Assembly (NCBI RefSeq): GCF_031198435.1
Contig: NZ_CP133548.1
Location: 2,452,001-2,516,000, forward strand
Direction of reading: 5' to 3'
DNA length: 64,000 nt
From: Pleionea litopenaei
GTDB lineage: Bacteria; Pseudomonadota; Gammaproteobacteria; Enterobacterales; Kangiellaceae
A program made the position numbers and the translations under genes. This document shows, piece after piece, positions 10,092 through 19,344 of the stretch. The notes beneath the pieces are model-generated. The model was not told the DNA's origin. It saw only the letters and a list, made by a program, of their open reading frames with translations, and searched no databases. The number at the start of each line of letters is the position of its first letter. The stretch's first letter is position 1.

Positions 10092-10766
10092 ATGACAACA
10101 GTAACCCCACCACAATCCATTGAGCAACTGCTTGAGCGTGCTGAAAAGCTAGCTGGTAAAAGTCTGGCCCAGTTGGCAGAAGAGTTTCGAGCGCAGCTTC
10201 CCGATCACTTACTACTTGAGAAAGGGTGGATCGGACAGTTTATTGAACATCTTTTAGGTGCGACATCGGGTTCTTTGCCACAACCTGATTTCCCAGAACT
10301 GGGAGTAGAGCTAAAGACCATTCCAATCAATCCGTTAGGAAAACCATTAGAATCAACCTTTGTCAGTGTGGTCAACCTTCATCAACCGGCGAGCGAGCAG
10401 TGGGAAACGAGCATTGTGAAAAAGAAGTTGGAGCATGTTCTCTGGATGCCCATCATCGTTCACCCCAATTCACCGTTAAACCAACGAATCATTGGCATGC
10501 CCCTTTTATGGAGGCCTTCTGCGGATGAGTGGCAAATATTAAAAAATGATTGGGAAGAAACCATGGAGAAGGTTTGCTTAGGTAAGTTTGGGCAATTAAA
10601 TGCTCGGTTTGGTCAAGCGTTACAAGTTCGGCCCAAGGCCGCTAATTCTAAGGTGCTTACCGATGTGGTTGGGAGTGACGGAGAGATCACCCAAACGTTA
10701 CCACGGGGCTTTTACTTACGAAGCAGTTTCACTCAAAAGGTTCTGACGCAACTAAGTTATTCATAA
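10092..10766 (+). CDS. mutH: DNA mismatch repair endonuclease MutH
   Basis: Nicks the unmethylated strand at hemimethylated GATC during MutS/MutL-directed mismatch repair. Its 224 residues are close to the 229 of E. coli. The catalytic triad reads D66, E73 and K75 in PDFPELGVELKT, with the same spacing as D70/E77/K79 of E. coli MutH. The C-terminal region GQALQVRPKAANSK is also family-typical. MutH occurs only in gammaproteobacteria with Dam methylation, which supports the taxonomic call; dam itself is not in the window. It follows the HAD gene by 60 bases. Confidence 0.97.
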   Translation: MTTVTPPQSIEQLLERAEKLAGKSLAQLAEEFRAQLPDHLLLEKGWIGQFIEHLLGATSGSLPQPDFPELGVELKTIPINPLGKPLESTFVSVVNLHQPASEQWETSIVKKKLEHVLWMPIIVHPNSPLNQRIIGMPLLWRPSADEWQILKNDWEETMEKVCLGKFGQLNARFGQALQVRPKAANSKVLTDVVGSDGEITQTLPRGFYLRSSFTQKVLTQLSYS

Positions 10767-11002
10767 ATTTTTGCTGCACTTTTTTCTGATACTTTTTCTG
10801 GTACGGTAAACGTTCTCCTAAGCGCCTGGCTGTGTGTCACCATTCTTATCCTAGAATGCCTATCTCAAAAGTCTTCCTTCGAAGTAGGCCGCCAATCAGT
10901 TAGGCAATGAACAAAAGCCCGCTTACTGCCAAGTGCTACTTGCTATTTTTGGTAAAACCTTCCACCATATTTACACGCAAATTTTAATGACATCATAGAC
11001 TT

Positions 11003-13036
11003 ATGGATTTACTTCGACGATTGCTTCTATTGAGCACGGTGTTTTGCCAACTGTCGTTTGCGGCAATAAACTACGATGAGCCAATAGATACTGATAATGT
11101 AAAGAAGCAACAACAAGCCATTTCAGCTTTAACCACCAAGTTGGGTCAGCAACTAACTGAGCAGCAGTTGCAAGATATTTTATTTCAATTAAATTTAAGT
11201 TCTGGGCGTGTCAGTGCTTGCATTCAATCTCACCAAGCCGGAAGCAACGAGTCTATTTCAGAGATAGAAGCGGCTTTACTTGCTCAATGCGAAGACATGG
11301 CTGATCAGATTGACACATTAAAGCAAGAATTGAATAGCCAACTGAATCGCTATTCATTCGAACGCTATAAGTCTCGCTTGGGTGGTGTATTTAGTGATCA
11401 CTCAAGCAATGACTCAACCATCAGCATTCAAAAGATCTTCGCAGATAAATCCCTCACTTTAGCGTTGGCCTCTATTATTTTTTACGCAGTGTTTTGGATT
11501 CTACTAAAATTGCTGAGCGATAAGTTTTCTTCGCTCAAATCGCATTGGGTTACTACAGCAATCTTAGGTATTGGGTTCCTTGGGTATTTATTACTTTGGT
11601 TTTACGACAATAAGGCCTCGACTACACTCGAGTATTGGTTTGGTATTACTATGGCCAGCTTGCTGTTCTTTAGTTGGCAGGCAAACTTTAAATGGCCTTA
11701 CTTTATCTCAACAACCATGGTCGTGGGCACACTAACACTTACTCATAATCATTTTTTAGCGGCAAATTCGAACCCTATATTAGTAACGCCCTACCATTTT
11801 GATTCGATGATGCTTGTGGCTTGGCTAATTTGTTATCGGTTACTGTTTCGTCACCTTTCTAGTACGGCAAACTACTGGTTTTATTCAGCGACAAGCTTAT
11901 TGTTACTTCTCGACCTGTTTGGTTATCACGCCATCAGTCACCAAGTTACCTTGTCGCTATTAGTTATTCGTCTTAGCTGGCAAACTGTTCATTTAATTTA
12001 TCGCGCATTACCGTCATTGGTCGGAAAAGCCTATCAGCTTATGACCTATTTAAAGTGGGTAAAAGTTGCGCAATGCAACCTCGATACGTTACCGGGTCGA
12101 AGTTGGGTAAACTGGGGACTCGCAACCTATGTCTTTCTTACAATATTTATTACTCAGTTGCCACTGCTTGGATTACCTTTGTATTATTCAGACCAACTCG
12201 CTTTTGCAATTAAAAATGACTTTTCGATTGGCACGATAAATATATCGATCTACTCATTAGTCACTGGCATCGTGATTTTTGGTCTTCTGCTCAGTTTGTC
12301 AAAAATACTGCAATCTTTTTTAGAGCATCGCGTCACTCGCAATAATGACAGCAATGCCAACGAAGCTATGGCGGCTATCTTTTGGTACAGTGCAGTCGTG
12401 ACCTCTGCACTAGTCGCCCTATCCATTGCTGGTTTTAGCGTGCAGAACCTTGCGTTGGTTGCTGGCGCATTTTCAATTGGTATTGGTTTCGGCCTACAGA
12501 ATATCGTGAGTAATTTCGTATCCGGGCTAATTTTACTGATAGAACGTCCAATCAAAAAAGGCGATTGGGTTGTTATTGGTTCGACGGAAGGTTTGGTTAA
12601 AAAAGTCAGTATTCGAGCCACAGAAATTCAAACCTTCGATCGAGCAGACATTATTGTTCCTAACTCTGATTTGATTACCAATCAAGTGACCAACTGGATG
12701 TTAAACGATCGAATTGGTCGGATTAAAATTCCGGTTGGCGTCGCTTACGGTAGCCCTACCGACAAAGTCAAAGAGATATTACTTAACATTGCAAGCAATC
12801 ATTCCGATTTAATTCAAGATCAAGATCGCTACCCAATTCATATTATCTTTAGCAACTTTGGTGACAGTAGCCTTGATTTCGAAATTCGCGCTTTCTTGCA
12901 CGATATTGCTAACCTTCATAAGGTTCGCAGTGAATTGAACTTTGCAATCGATGCGGCTTTTCGAGAGAACAATATCGAAATACCCTTTCCACAACGCGAT
13001 CTGCATATTCGCAGCGATGATACACGTAAGGAGTAG
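11003..13036 (+). CDS. MscS-family mechanosensitive ion channel with extended N-terminus
   Basis: Protein of 677 residues. A probable signal peptide (LLRRLLLLSTVFCQLSFA) is followed by a periplasmic helical stretch to about residue 145, with VSACIQSHQAG and ALLAQCEDMADQ. About ten transmembrane spans follow. The MscS core occupies roughly residues 450-670; its pore helix reads AGAFSIGIGFGLQNIVSNF and is followed by SGLILLIERPIKKGDWV, the beta domain (VKKVSIRATEIQTFDRADII) and the VPNSDLI motif. This layout is like MscK/YbdG-type relatives: larger than MscS, smaller than KefA. Likely releases solutes on hypo-osmotic shock. The zntB-like gene starts 3 bases after its stop, so the two form an operon. 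Confidence 0.92.
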   Translation: MDLLRRLLLLSTVFCQLSFAAINYDEPIDTDNVKKQQQAISALTTKLGQQLTEQQLQDILFQLNLSSGRVSACIQSHQAGSNESISEIEAALLAQCEDMADQIDTLKQELNSQLNRYSFERYKSRLGGVFSDHSSNDSTISIQKIFADKSLTLALASIIFYAVFWILLKLLSDKFSSLKSHWVTTAILGIGFLGYLLLWFYDNKASTTLEYWFGITMASLLFFSWQANFKWPYFISTTMVVGTLTLTHNHFLAANSNPILVTPYHFDSMMLVAWLICYRLLFRHLSSTANYWFYSATSLLLLLDLFGYHAISHQVTLSLLVIRLSWQTVHLIYRALPSLVGKAYQLMTYLKWVKVAQCNLDTLPGRSWVNWGLATYVFLTIFITQLPLLGLPLYYSDQLAFAIKNDFSIGTINISIYSLVTGIVIFGLLLSLSKILQSFLEHRVTRNNDSNANEAMAAIFWYSAVVTSALVALSIAGFSVQNLALVAGAFSIGIGFGLQNIVSNFVSGLILLIERPIKKGDWVVIGSTEGLVKKVSIRATEIQTFDRADIIVPNSDLITNQVTNWMLNDRIGRIKIPVGVAYGSPTDKVKEILLNIASNHSDLIQDQDRYPIHIIFSNFGDSSLDFEIRAFLHDIANLHKVRSELNFAIDAAFRENNIEIPFPQRDLHIRSDDTRKE

Positions 13037-13039
13037 TTT

Positions 13040-13990
13040 ATGTCGGCTGGAGAATCATTTTACTTCACTCGAGATTCACAATGGATTTCGTCAGAGTTTT
13101 CTCAATTTGATGCTGAGCAAAAAACGCTTTGGGCGGTTGTTAATTATCGCGATAAAATATTAGCCGATCGTATCATCGATACGTTAAGTTTATCGGAAAC
13201 TCATGGTGCTACATTAACTGACCCAGATGTTCGCCCACGTCTTTGGATAACCAAGAATGAGCAATTATTATTGTTTATTCGCGGTATTAACCTCAACCCA
13301 AACTCCGAACCACAAGACATGGTCAGCTTGCGAATATATTTCGATGGCCAAAAGCTAATCTGTTTCCGAAATAGAAAATTGCAAGCCATATCTGAACTTA
13401 GACAATCATTAAGCATTGATACAACACTCGATGTTGAAGAACTGTTTGCCAAGCTTCTAAACGAGATCGTTCTTAGAATTGAAAGTCAAATTATTCAACT
13501 CGCGAATCAACTTGATGATATCGAAGAGAAAGCGGAGCAAGATCAGGCGATTAACTTTCATAAAGTAGAAGATATTCGCAAAGTCGCAGCGCGACTTTGG
13601 CGTTACATCTCTCCGCAGCAAGATGTATTTAAAAAGCTTTCACAAATTAGCTGCAGTTGGGCCTCAGACGATCTAAAAGAGCAGCTTTTTGAGATAGAAG
13701 ACAACATCACTTATCAAGCTGAAGAGTTAGCCTTGCTGCGTGAGCGCTGTCAGATGTTAGAGACCAGAGAAGACAATCAACTCACTCAAAAGGTTAATCG
13801 CAACCTCTATTTAATTTCGATTATAACGGCGGTGTTTTTACCGATATCATTCTTAACCGGCTTGCTAGGTATTAATATTGGCGGAATGCCAGGTGTGGAG
13901 TCTGACCGAGCATTTTGGACTTTCTGTTCGATACTGCTGGTAATCGCAGTGATTGAAATAATTTATCTCAAACGTAAGAAATGGTTTTAA
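13040..13990 (+). CDS. zntB: CorA-family cation transporter, ZntB-like
   Basis: Inner-membrane 2-TM-GxN transporter of 316 residues. The large cytoplasmic N-domain and long helices (IQLANQLDDIEEKAEQ) lead into two C-terminal transmembrane helices; between them is LLGINIGGMPGVESDRAFW. The GIN signature rather than GMN favours ZntB (zinc) over CorA (magnesium), so the symbol is a subfamily inference. It is translated from an ATG with AAGGAGTAGTTT in front, the SD lying across the stop of the upstream channel gene. The pairing with an MscS channel may reflect ion or osmotic homeostasis. Confidence 0.88.
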   Translation: MSAGESFYFTRDSQWISSEFSQFDAEQKTLWAVVNYRDKILADRIIDTLSLSETHGATLTDPDVRPRLWITKNEQLLLFIRGINLNPNSEPQDMVSLRIYFDGQKLICFRNRKLQAISELRQSLSIDTTLDVEELFAKLLNEIVLRIESQIIQLANQLDDIEEKAEQDQAINFHKVEDIRKVAARLWRYISPQQDVFKKLSQISCSWASDDLKEQLFEIEDNITYQAEELALLRERCQMLETREDNQLTQKVNRNLYLISIITAVFLPISFLTGLLGINIGGMPGVESDRAFWTFCSILLVIAVIEIIYLKRKKWF

Positions 13991-14066
13991 CGCTCAAGTT
14001 TAATTCATTGCGGAATCTATTGGTCGACAAGATTTTGCTCAATGATTTTTTCTTGTCATTAATAAA

Positions 14067-14516
14067 TCATTTTGAACGGTTGGGGCGCCATTTTATGATC
14101 AGTATGACTAAAAATATTAAACCAAACAAAGTACCGACCGGTATGGCAAGGCACCAAAATATGCCTGAAATCGTGAAGTAGATGTTTGTGTATTTAGAGC
14201 GATAGCTCGAAACAAATAAAGCAATTGAAGCAATAAAAAGACCCGGAAGAGCAACAATCATACCGAGAAGCAAAGGCACTAATGCACCACTGAGACCCAT
14301 GCTCATTCGTCCAGCATCACCGCTACCGTTCAGTGTGATTGACTGAAACAGCTGTAGCATCAATATTAATGACGTGGTTAACCCGCCGATTATTCCAATT
14401 TGTAAAATAACTGCAATAATCGATAAGGTTTTACCCAATTTTTCTCGCTTAACGGCTGGCATGTCTGCTTCAACCGTTGGCGGCAAATAAACTTCAACAG
14501 ACATTGCTATGTTCAC
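14067..14516 (-). CDS. Small ExbB/MotA/TolQ-like membrane protein coupled to sodium channel
   Basis: Protein of about 145-149 residues with three predicted membrane helices near 27-50, 72-104 and 115-142. The second contains ALVPLLLGMIVALPGLFIA, reminiscent of the third helix of ExbB/TolQ/MotA, but the protein is much shorter than those and I see no cytoplasmic domain. The start is either GTG at 14516, overlapping the upstream TGA as GTGA, or ATG at 14504 (MSVEVYLPP). Either way it is translated directly after the sodium channel gene, suggesting an accessory membrane partner. Function is unknown; the ExbB likeness is weak and could be convergent. Confidence 0.7.
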   Translation of the reverse strand: MNIAMSVEVYLPPTVEADMPAVKREKLGKTLSIIAVILQIGIIGGLTTSLILMLQLFQSITLNGSGDAGRMSMGLSGALVPLLLGMIVALPGLFIASIALFVSSYRSKYTNIYFTISGIFWCLAIPVGTLFGLIFLVILIIKWRPNRSK

Positions 14517-15328
14517 TTTTCGGTATTAACCTTCGAACCTTCTAACTTTTTATTCAACACACGCATTTCTTTGCGCAAATGCATGATTTCTCGATAGAGA
14601 ATTTCCCGTTCGTCGTGCGCTTCTTCTATGACTTCTCGGTCACTTTTACCTTGCTCCATCTCATGCTTAGTTTGCATTGCGTTAACAACAACGGCGATAA
14701 ACAAATTAAGCATGGTGAACGTTGCGATTAAAATAAAAGGAACAAAGAACAACCAAGCCATTGGTTGCTTTTCCATCACTGGGCGTACAATACCCATTGA
14801 CCAGCTTTCTAGCGTCATAATTTGAAACAGCGTATATAAACTATTCCCTAAAGAACCAAACCATTCAGGAAAGTTTTCTCCAAATAATGTTGTTGCCATA
14901 ACCGCGGCCACATAAAAAATTAAACTAAGTAATGCAACAATTGCTCCCATGCCCGGTAACGACTGAATCAAAGCTGAAACGACCGACCGCATGCTCGGCG
15001 CTACTGAAACTAATCGCAGAACTCGCAATACACGGAGTGCTCGTAAAATCGCAAAGGGACCACTCGCTGGGATTAATGAAACGACCACCACAAAAAAATC
15101 AAATAAACTCCATGGGTCTCGAAAGAACTTAAATCGGTAAACGTAGAGTCTAAGGGTTATTTCAATAACAAAGATGCCAAGAATGATAGTGTCTATTACG
15201 GTGAGTAGACCACCAACCTTAGAGGTTACTTGTGGAGACGTTTCTAACCCTAAAATCACTGCATTAATTACAATGATTGCGATAATAAAATTTTGGAAGC
15301 GTACATTTTCGACAAATTGCTTCAACAT
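14513..15328 (-). CDS. Bacterial voltage-gated sodium channel (NaChBac/NavAb family)
   Basis: Single-domain 6-TM channel subunit of 271 residues that should form a homotetramer in the inner membrane. S4 carries arginines at three-residue steps (ILRALRVLRVLRLVSVAP). The pore has TLESWSM at residues 172-178, the selectivity-filter sequence of NavAb-type channels, with the selective glutamate E174. S6 reads FVPFILIATFTMLNLFIAVV. A C-terminal charged coiled coil (HDEREILYREIMHLRKEMRV) matches the family's tetramerisation helix. Sodium selectivity is predicted from family knowledge. Such channels are frequent in marine and alkaliphilic bacteria and support pH and sodium homeostasis and motility. 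It is the first gene of a two-gene unit. Confidence 0.95.
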   Translation of the reverse strand: MLKQFVENVRFQNFIIAIIVINAVILGLETSPQVTSKVGGLLTVIDTIILGIFVIEITLRLYVYRFKFFRDPWSLFDFFVVVVSLIPASGPFAILRALRVLRVLRLVSVAPSMRSVVSALIQSLPGMGAIVALLSLIFYVAAVMATTLFGENFPEWFGSLGNSLYTLFQIMTLESWSMGIVRPVMEKQPMAWLFFVPFILIATFTMLNLFIAVVVNAMQTKHEMEQGKSDREVIEEAHDEREILYREIMHLRKEMRVLNKKLEGSKVNTEK

Positions 15329-15427
15329 TGCTTAGCAACTCCTAACAACATCGTTTACTTTTAAACATTAATCTTGGCGTAGAAATAAATCCGTTAAATT
15401 AAATCCGGTCCGTTTCGCTTACTTAGG

Positions 15428-16774
15428 CTATACCCTTTGTTCATTGAAAGTGAGCGGCAGTCGATTTAAGTACCAAGCTAAGCCCGCTGCTCGAACAATC
15501 ATAAATCCGTAAAACGCCAACCACAGTCCATGATTTGAGATAAATTCTACCGTAAAGGTTAGTGGTATGAACACCAAAAATACGGCCACGAGCATAGAAT
15601 TTCTCATTGCTTTCATCTCGGTAATTCCGATAAAGATGCCATCGAGCCAATAACTCCAAACGGCAACTATTGGTATAAACACCAAATACACCAAGTATTC
15701 TTTCGCCAATTGGTTTACCTCGGGAATCGAAGTCATTAAGTCGATCATTGAATCACCAAACAACGCGTAAACCAATGCAAACAACAGGCTACATAATAAT
15801 GACCAAAATCCAGACACAGTCACTGACCGCCAAAATCGGCGTCGAAAGCCTTGCCCAAAGGCCCTGCCCGCCATTGCCTCCACAGCATTGGCAAATCCGT
15901 CAAGACCGTGAGCCATGATCATGACAAAGTTCATCAATACGGCATTAGCCGCCAAAACCACGTCTCCTAAACTACCTCCAACCGACGTTTGAACATAAAA
16001 TACGGCTTCTAATGCTAAGGTACGAATAAAGATATCTCGATTAAGCGCTAATACTCGTAAAAACGCTTTACGTTGAAACCAAGACGGCTCATTGGTCGCT
16101 GGTTTCAGCCCTCGAATAATGGCCGCTATCACCACCAATCCAACGGCTAAACCTATGTAGTCTGCTATTACGCTCGCCCAAGCCGCCCCTTCTACTCCCC
16201 AGCCCCAGTAGACGACAAATAAGATATCTAAAACAATATTGATTAAATTGCTGACCACCAATATTAACAGCGGCAAGCGAGCTCGATGCAGCCCAAGCAG
16301 CCAGCCAACAAAAACATATCGCAATAACAGAGCGGGCAACGACCAGACACGAATATCATAATAACTTTTAGCCAAACTTAAGACTTGATCACTTGCTTGC
16401 ATAAAGGCAATAGCCGCCTGCCAGATCAACGACTGAGTGATTAAAATCACTAATGATAGGGTAATTGCGACAGCGACCGCATTGTATAAAGACTGCTTAA
16501 TTGCATAAGACTCTGCTTGACCTGCCGCTTGAGCAGCTAAGCCCGTTGTACTCATTCTTAAAAATCCCATCGCCCACATGATCATCGTTATGATCAAGCT
16601 GCCGACCGCAGTGGCTCCAAGAAAATGAGCATCACTTAAATGGCCAATGACTGCGGTATCGACCAAACCGGTAATCGGAACGGTTAAGTTCGATAAAATC
16701 ATCGGAATAGCCAGTGCTAGGGTCTTATGATGCGTCGGCTGGTGATTCAAGTAAGCAATGATGGACGATGCCAA
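15428..16774 (-). CDS. MATE-family efflux transporter, DinF-like
   Basis: Inner-membrane exporter of about 448 residues with twelve hydrophobic spans in two homologous halves. The N-half opens with ALAIPMILSNLTVPITGLVD followed by TAVIGHL, typical of the DinF branch of MATE, which uses sodium or proton gradients to expel organic cations or oxidants. The longest frame begins at GTG 16780, but the ribosome site AAGGAG directly abuts it; the TTG at 16774 lies five bases after AAGGAG and is the better start. It is divergent from motA and 99 bases downstream of the sodium channel start on the same strand. Substrate unknown. Confidence 0.9.
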   Translation of the reverse strand: MASSIIAYLNHQPTHHKTLALAIPMILSNLTVPITGLVDTAVIGHLSDAHFLGATAVGSLIITMIMWAMGFLRMSTTGLAAQAAGQAESYAIKQSLYNAVAVAITLSLVILITQSLIWQAAIAFMQASDQVLSLAKSYYDIRVWSLPALLLRYVFVGWLLGLHRARLPLLILVVSNLINIVLDILFVVYWGWGVEGAAWASVIADYIGLAVGLVVIAAIIRGLKPATNEPSWFQRKAFLRVLALNRDIFIRTLALEAVFYVQTSVGGSLGDVVLAANAVLMNFVMIMAHGLDGFANAVEAMAGRAFGQGFRRRFWRSVTVSGFWSLLCSLLFALVYALFGDSMIDLMTSIPEVNQLAKEYLVYLVFIPIVAVWSYWLDGIFIGITEMKAMRNSMLVAVFLVFIPLTFTVEFISNHGLWLAFYGFMIVRAAGLAWYLNRLPLTFNEQRV

Positions 16775-16926
16775 GAACACTCCTTGCGCGTTTAATTGAT
16801 GTCGTTCGCTGGGCTAAAAAGGGGGTTGATTTAATCACATTTCGCAAACTTCGACTAATATTGTTATTAAAGGTGGCGATTTCTTCGCCGATAGGGCTAA
16901 TAAGAACACCAAGACAAGGATAGCCT

Positions 16927-17802
16927 GTGAACTTATCGACTATTTTCGGGATCCTCTTCGGACTTTCAATTGTTGCTGTTGTAATCGCATTTACAGCCAT
17001 CGACGCACTCGCGTTTTTAAACCTCCCTGGTTTAATTATCGTACTCGGCGGTACACTCGCCGCGACCTTGGTTAGTTACCCTTTCAGAGAGTTTGGCCGA
17101 CTCTTTAAGCTGCTTGGGATCGTGCTTTATGATAATCACGTCGATGCTCAGGGCCAAGTAGACGAAATTGAACAGCTAGCCCGCAAATGGTTCCGTGATG
17201 ATATTCGCGGCGTCGAAAATGATTTACAGTCGATCAACAATACCTTTTTAAAAACCGGTGTACAGCTGGTCATCGATAAAACACCCTTGGCCGATGTGAT
17301 TGATCTATTACATTGGCGAATTACTCGCCTGCGCGCACAAGAGCAAGCAGAAGCACAAATGTTTGTGTCCATGGCAACCTATGCGCCAGCCTTTGGCATG
17401 TTGGGAACCTTAATAGGCCTGATCAATATGCTGTCGATTATGGATAACCGCAACTTTTCTGAAATTGGCTTCCATTTAGCCATCGCACTGGTTACAACAT
17501 TCTACGGCTTACTCCTCGCTAACCTCATTTTCAAACCGGTCGCCACCAAGCTAGAGAGACGTACCGAGAAACGGGTCATGCTCATGACGATGGTGATGGA
17601 AGGTATTACCCTCATGAGCCAGAGACGTACGCCGTCATTTATCAAAGCGACTCTCGAGTCTTTTATCGCACAACACGAAGACGAACTTCACCAACCATTA
17701 GAGTTAGACGAACTTGACGAGCCCAACATGCGTTCAGCCAGGATGGTGCAAAACGCCGATCGAGAACTCCAGCATCGCGTTGAGCCGACCGATAACCGCT
17801 AG
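16927..17802 (+). CDS. MotA/PomA-type stator protein
   Basis: Ion-channel subunit of a MotA-MotB type stator, 291 residues, GTG start with AAGGA seven bases upstream. It has the MotA pattern: two N-terminal helices (FGILFGLSIVAVVIAFTA and LPGLIIVLGGTLAATLVSYP), a large cytoplasmic loop, and two later helices including the proline-bearing TYAPAFGMLGTLIGLINML and ATTFYGLLLANLIFKPVA. The C-terminus has an acidic stretch (QHEDELHQPLELDELDE). It is most like PomA, the sodium-driven type. It is followed after 9 bases by its MotB-type partner. No flagellar gene lies in the window, so whether it drives a flagellum or another machine is open. Confidence 0.88.
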   Translation: MNLSTIFGILFGLSIVAVVIAFTAIDALAFLNLPGLIIVLGGTLAATLVSYPFREFGRLFKLLGIVLYDNHVDAQGQVDEIEQLARKWFRDDIRGVENDLQSINNTFLKTGVQLVIDKTPLADVIDLLHWRITRLRAQEQAEAQMFVSMATYAPAFGMLGTLIGLINMLSIMDNRNFSEIGFHLAIALVTTFYGLLLANLIFKPVATKLERRTEKRVMLMTMVMEGITLMSQRRTPSFIKATLESFIAQHEDELHQPLELDELDEPNMRSARMVQNADRELQHRVEPTDNR

Positions 17803-17811
17803 GGCGTTCCA

Positions 17812-18528
17812 ATGACCAATCAACCACATAAACTTCACCCCATCGAGCAACTGCTCACGAAAAGCCATAGTCACCATGGTGAAGATAATTGGCTGTTGCC
17901 TTATCTTGATGTTTTTATATTGCTAACCATGATGTTTATTGTGTTGTTGGCAATGTCGAGCAATGATTTAGTGACTTCACAGACGCAAGTCAACAAGCAA
18001 CAGAAGACCATCGCCAAGTTACAAGACGAAATTGAGCCCTTGAGACAGCTCGAAATGGAAGGCCGCAGCAGTATCGTTTTGCAGCACTGGCAAGAACGCA
18101 TTCATCAAGTACTCGATACTCTAAAACTACGAGACGATATCGCTTTATCGCTCGAAGATGAGTTTGTCGCCCTTGAGATTGACGACCAAATGCTCTTTGA
18201 CTCAGGTCTTGCAGAGTTAAAACCGGAGGGCCAAGAAGTACTCGATAAGTTGCTACCACTTTTTGAAATGGCGGCGGGAACCATTTTGGTGGAAGGACAT
18301 ACCGATAATCAACCGATAGGCACCAACACCTTTCCTTCAAACTGGGAGCTAGGCGCGGCAAGAGCATCGAGTGTTGTCAAATATTTGGTCGGCAAAGGAA
18401 TGAAAGGCAATCGTCTACGTGCCATAAGTTATGCCGATACTAAACCGATTGCCAGTAACGAGACCGCTGAAGGTCGTCAGAAAAACCGACGGGTCGCCAT
18501 GCTATTGCGCATGCCCGATACGGAATAA
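17812..18528 (+). CDS. MotB/PomB-type stator protein with OmpA-like domain
   Basis: Partner of the preceding stator subunit, 238 residues. A single transmembrane helix (about 24-46) contains the ion-carrying aspartate in LLPYLDVFILLTMMF. A coiled region (QQKTIAKLQDEIEPLRQLE) leads to a C-terminal OmpA-like peptidoglycan-binding domain with ILVEGHTDNQPI and SNWELGAARASSV. MotB proteins anchor the stator in the cell wall. The OmpA region is complete and the helix is intact, so the pair should be functional. The gene ends 3 bases before the convergent stop at 18532. Confidence 0.88.
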   Translation: MTNQPHKLHPIEQLLTKSHSHHGEDNWLLPYLDVFILLTMMFIVLLAMSSNDLVTSQTQVNKQQKTIAKLQDEIEPLRQLEMEGRSSIVLQHWQERIHQVLDTLKLRDDIALSLEDEFVALEIDDQMLFDSGLAELKPEGQEVLDKLLPLFEMAAGTILVEGHTDNQPIGTNTFPSNWELGAARASSVVKYLVGKGMKGNRLRAISYADTKPIASNETAEGRQKNRRVAMLLRMPDTE

Positions 18529-18531
18529 AGA

Positions 18532-19233
18532 TTATTTCGGCGCTTTACGATTAAACTGCTTCAGAATTCGACTTCTGGCCTTTTGATATTCTTCATCACT
18601 CAACCACCCTTGCTCGTTCAACGTTCGATGCCACCGAGTTTCTTCGGCAAAAAAGTGCGAGGAGGCGGGCAATGTATTGGTCTTAATTTTATCTTCTAGT
18701 TTGGTAATAAAGTTTCTAAGACTTTTCTTATCTTTACAACGATGATTAAGAATAACCAAGGGTGCTTTGCCAGAACGAGATTGAAACAGGCTCACTTCTC
18801 GGTAGCCAAAGTAATAAGCAGAGAACAACAACAGACTGAACAGACCGGTACCCGCTGCTAGAAAGTAATCGGCCAAGGCAAATGCCATAATGCCACTAGC
18901 AATGCCAGTAGCAATCGCAGCAATAAAGGTTACCCAAGCCGTACGTTTAATTTTTAACGGCTTGGCTTCAAGAAGCCCAACGTGGAAAGCGACCGATTTA
19001 CCTAGCCCTTTTGACTTATGTTGCCGATGCACTTCAATAAAGCTTTTATCGAACAACCGAAAGCGATAAGAAAATGGCGAGAACTTGGGCACCAGCTCCA
19101 GCTCATATTCAATATGCCGCTCCACCTCTGGTGCAGGTGTTAGCAGATCCACCGCTTGCTGCGGACTTTCTAATACAATATCTTCTACCATTGCTCGATT
19201 AGCTTGACTGGCCCATGCTTGATTATCCATCAT
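18532..19233 (-). CDS. Hypothetical two-TM membrane protein
   Basis: Not recognised. A protein of 232-233 residues that begins at ATG 19233 or at the second ATG, 19230, which is better spaced from GGAAAG. Residues 35-70 look beta-rich (EYELELVPKFSPFSYRFRLF). Two adjacent hydrophobic helices lie near residues 95-145 (TAWVTFIAAIATGIASGIMA and FLAAGTGLFSLLLFSAYYFG). The C-terminus ends in a SHOCT-like motif (LNEQGWLSDEEYQKARSRIL). Overall it looks like a membrane-associated protein with cytoplasmic ends. It converges tail to tail with the MotB-type gene; DUF502 follows downstream on the same strand. Confidence 0.7.
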   Translation of the reverse strand: MMDNQAWASQANRAMVEDIVLESPQQAVDLLTPAPEVERHIEYELELVPKFSPFSYRFRLFDKSFIEVHRQHKSKGLGKSVAFHVGLLEAKPLKIKRTAWVTFIAAIATGIASGIMAFALADYFLAAGTGLFSLLLFSAYYFGYREVSLFQSRSGKAPLVILNHRCKDKKSLRNFITKLEDKIKTNTLPASSHFFAEETRWHRTLNEQGWLSDEEYQKARSRILKQFNRKAPK

Positions 19234-19344
19234 GCTTTCCTAGTTTCACAAGTTTGCGGCATCGATATAATTGCAGCAACGGATTGGCTACAGTTCTCCA
19301 ATGTACCGAAATTCGCCAAAAAAGGCTGTGAAACCGGTCAATTT

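Noticed and set aside
10767-11002. RNA gene or small ORF between mutH and the MscS gene
   Set aside because: No tRNA-like, hairpin-terminator or coding signal was found in these 236 bases; probably only promoter DNA.
12250-12621. 123-codon minus-strand frame inside the MscS gene
   Set aside because: Antisense to the conserved MscS pore domain; no start signal or motif.
13981-14181. 66-codon plus-strand frame after zntB
   Set aside because: Starts inside zntB and runs antisense into the small membrane gene; no motif.
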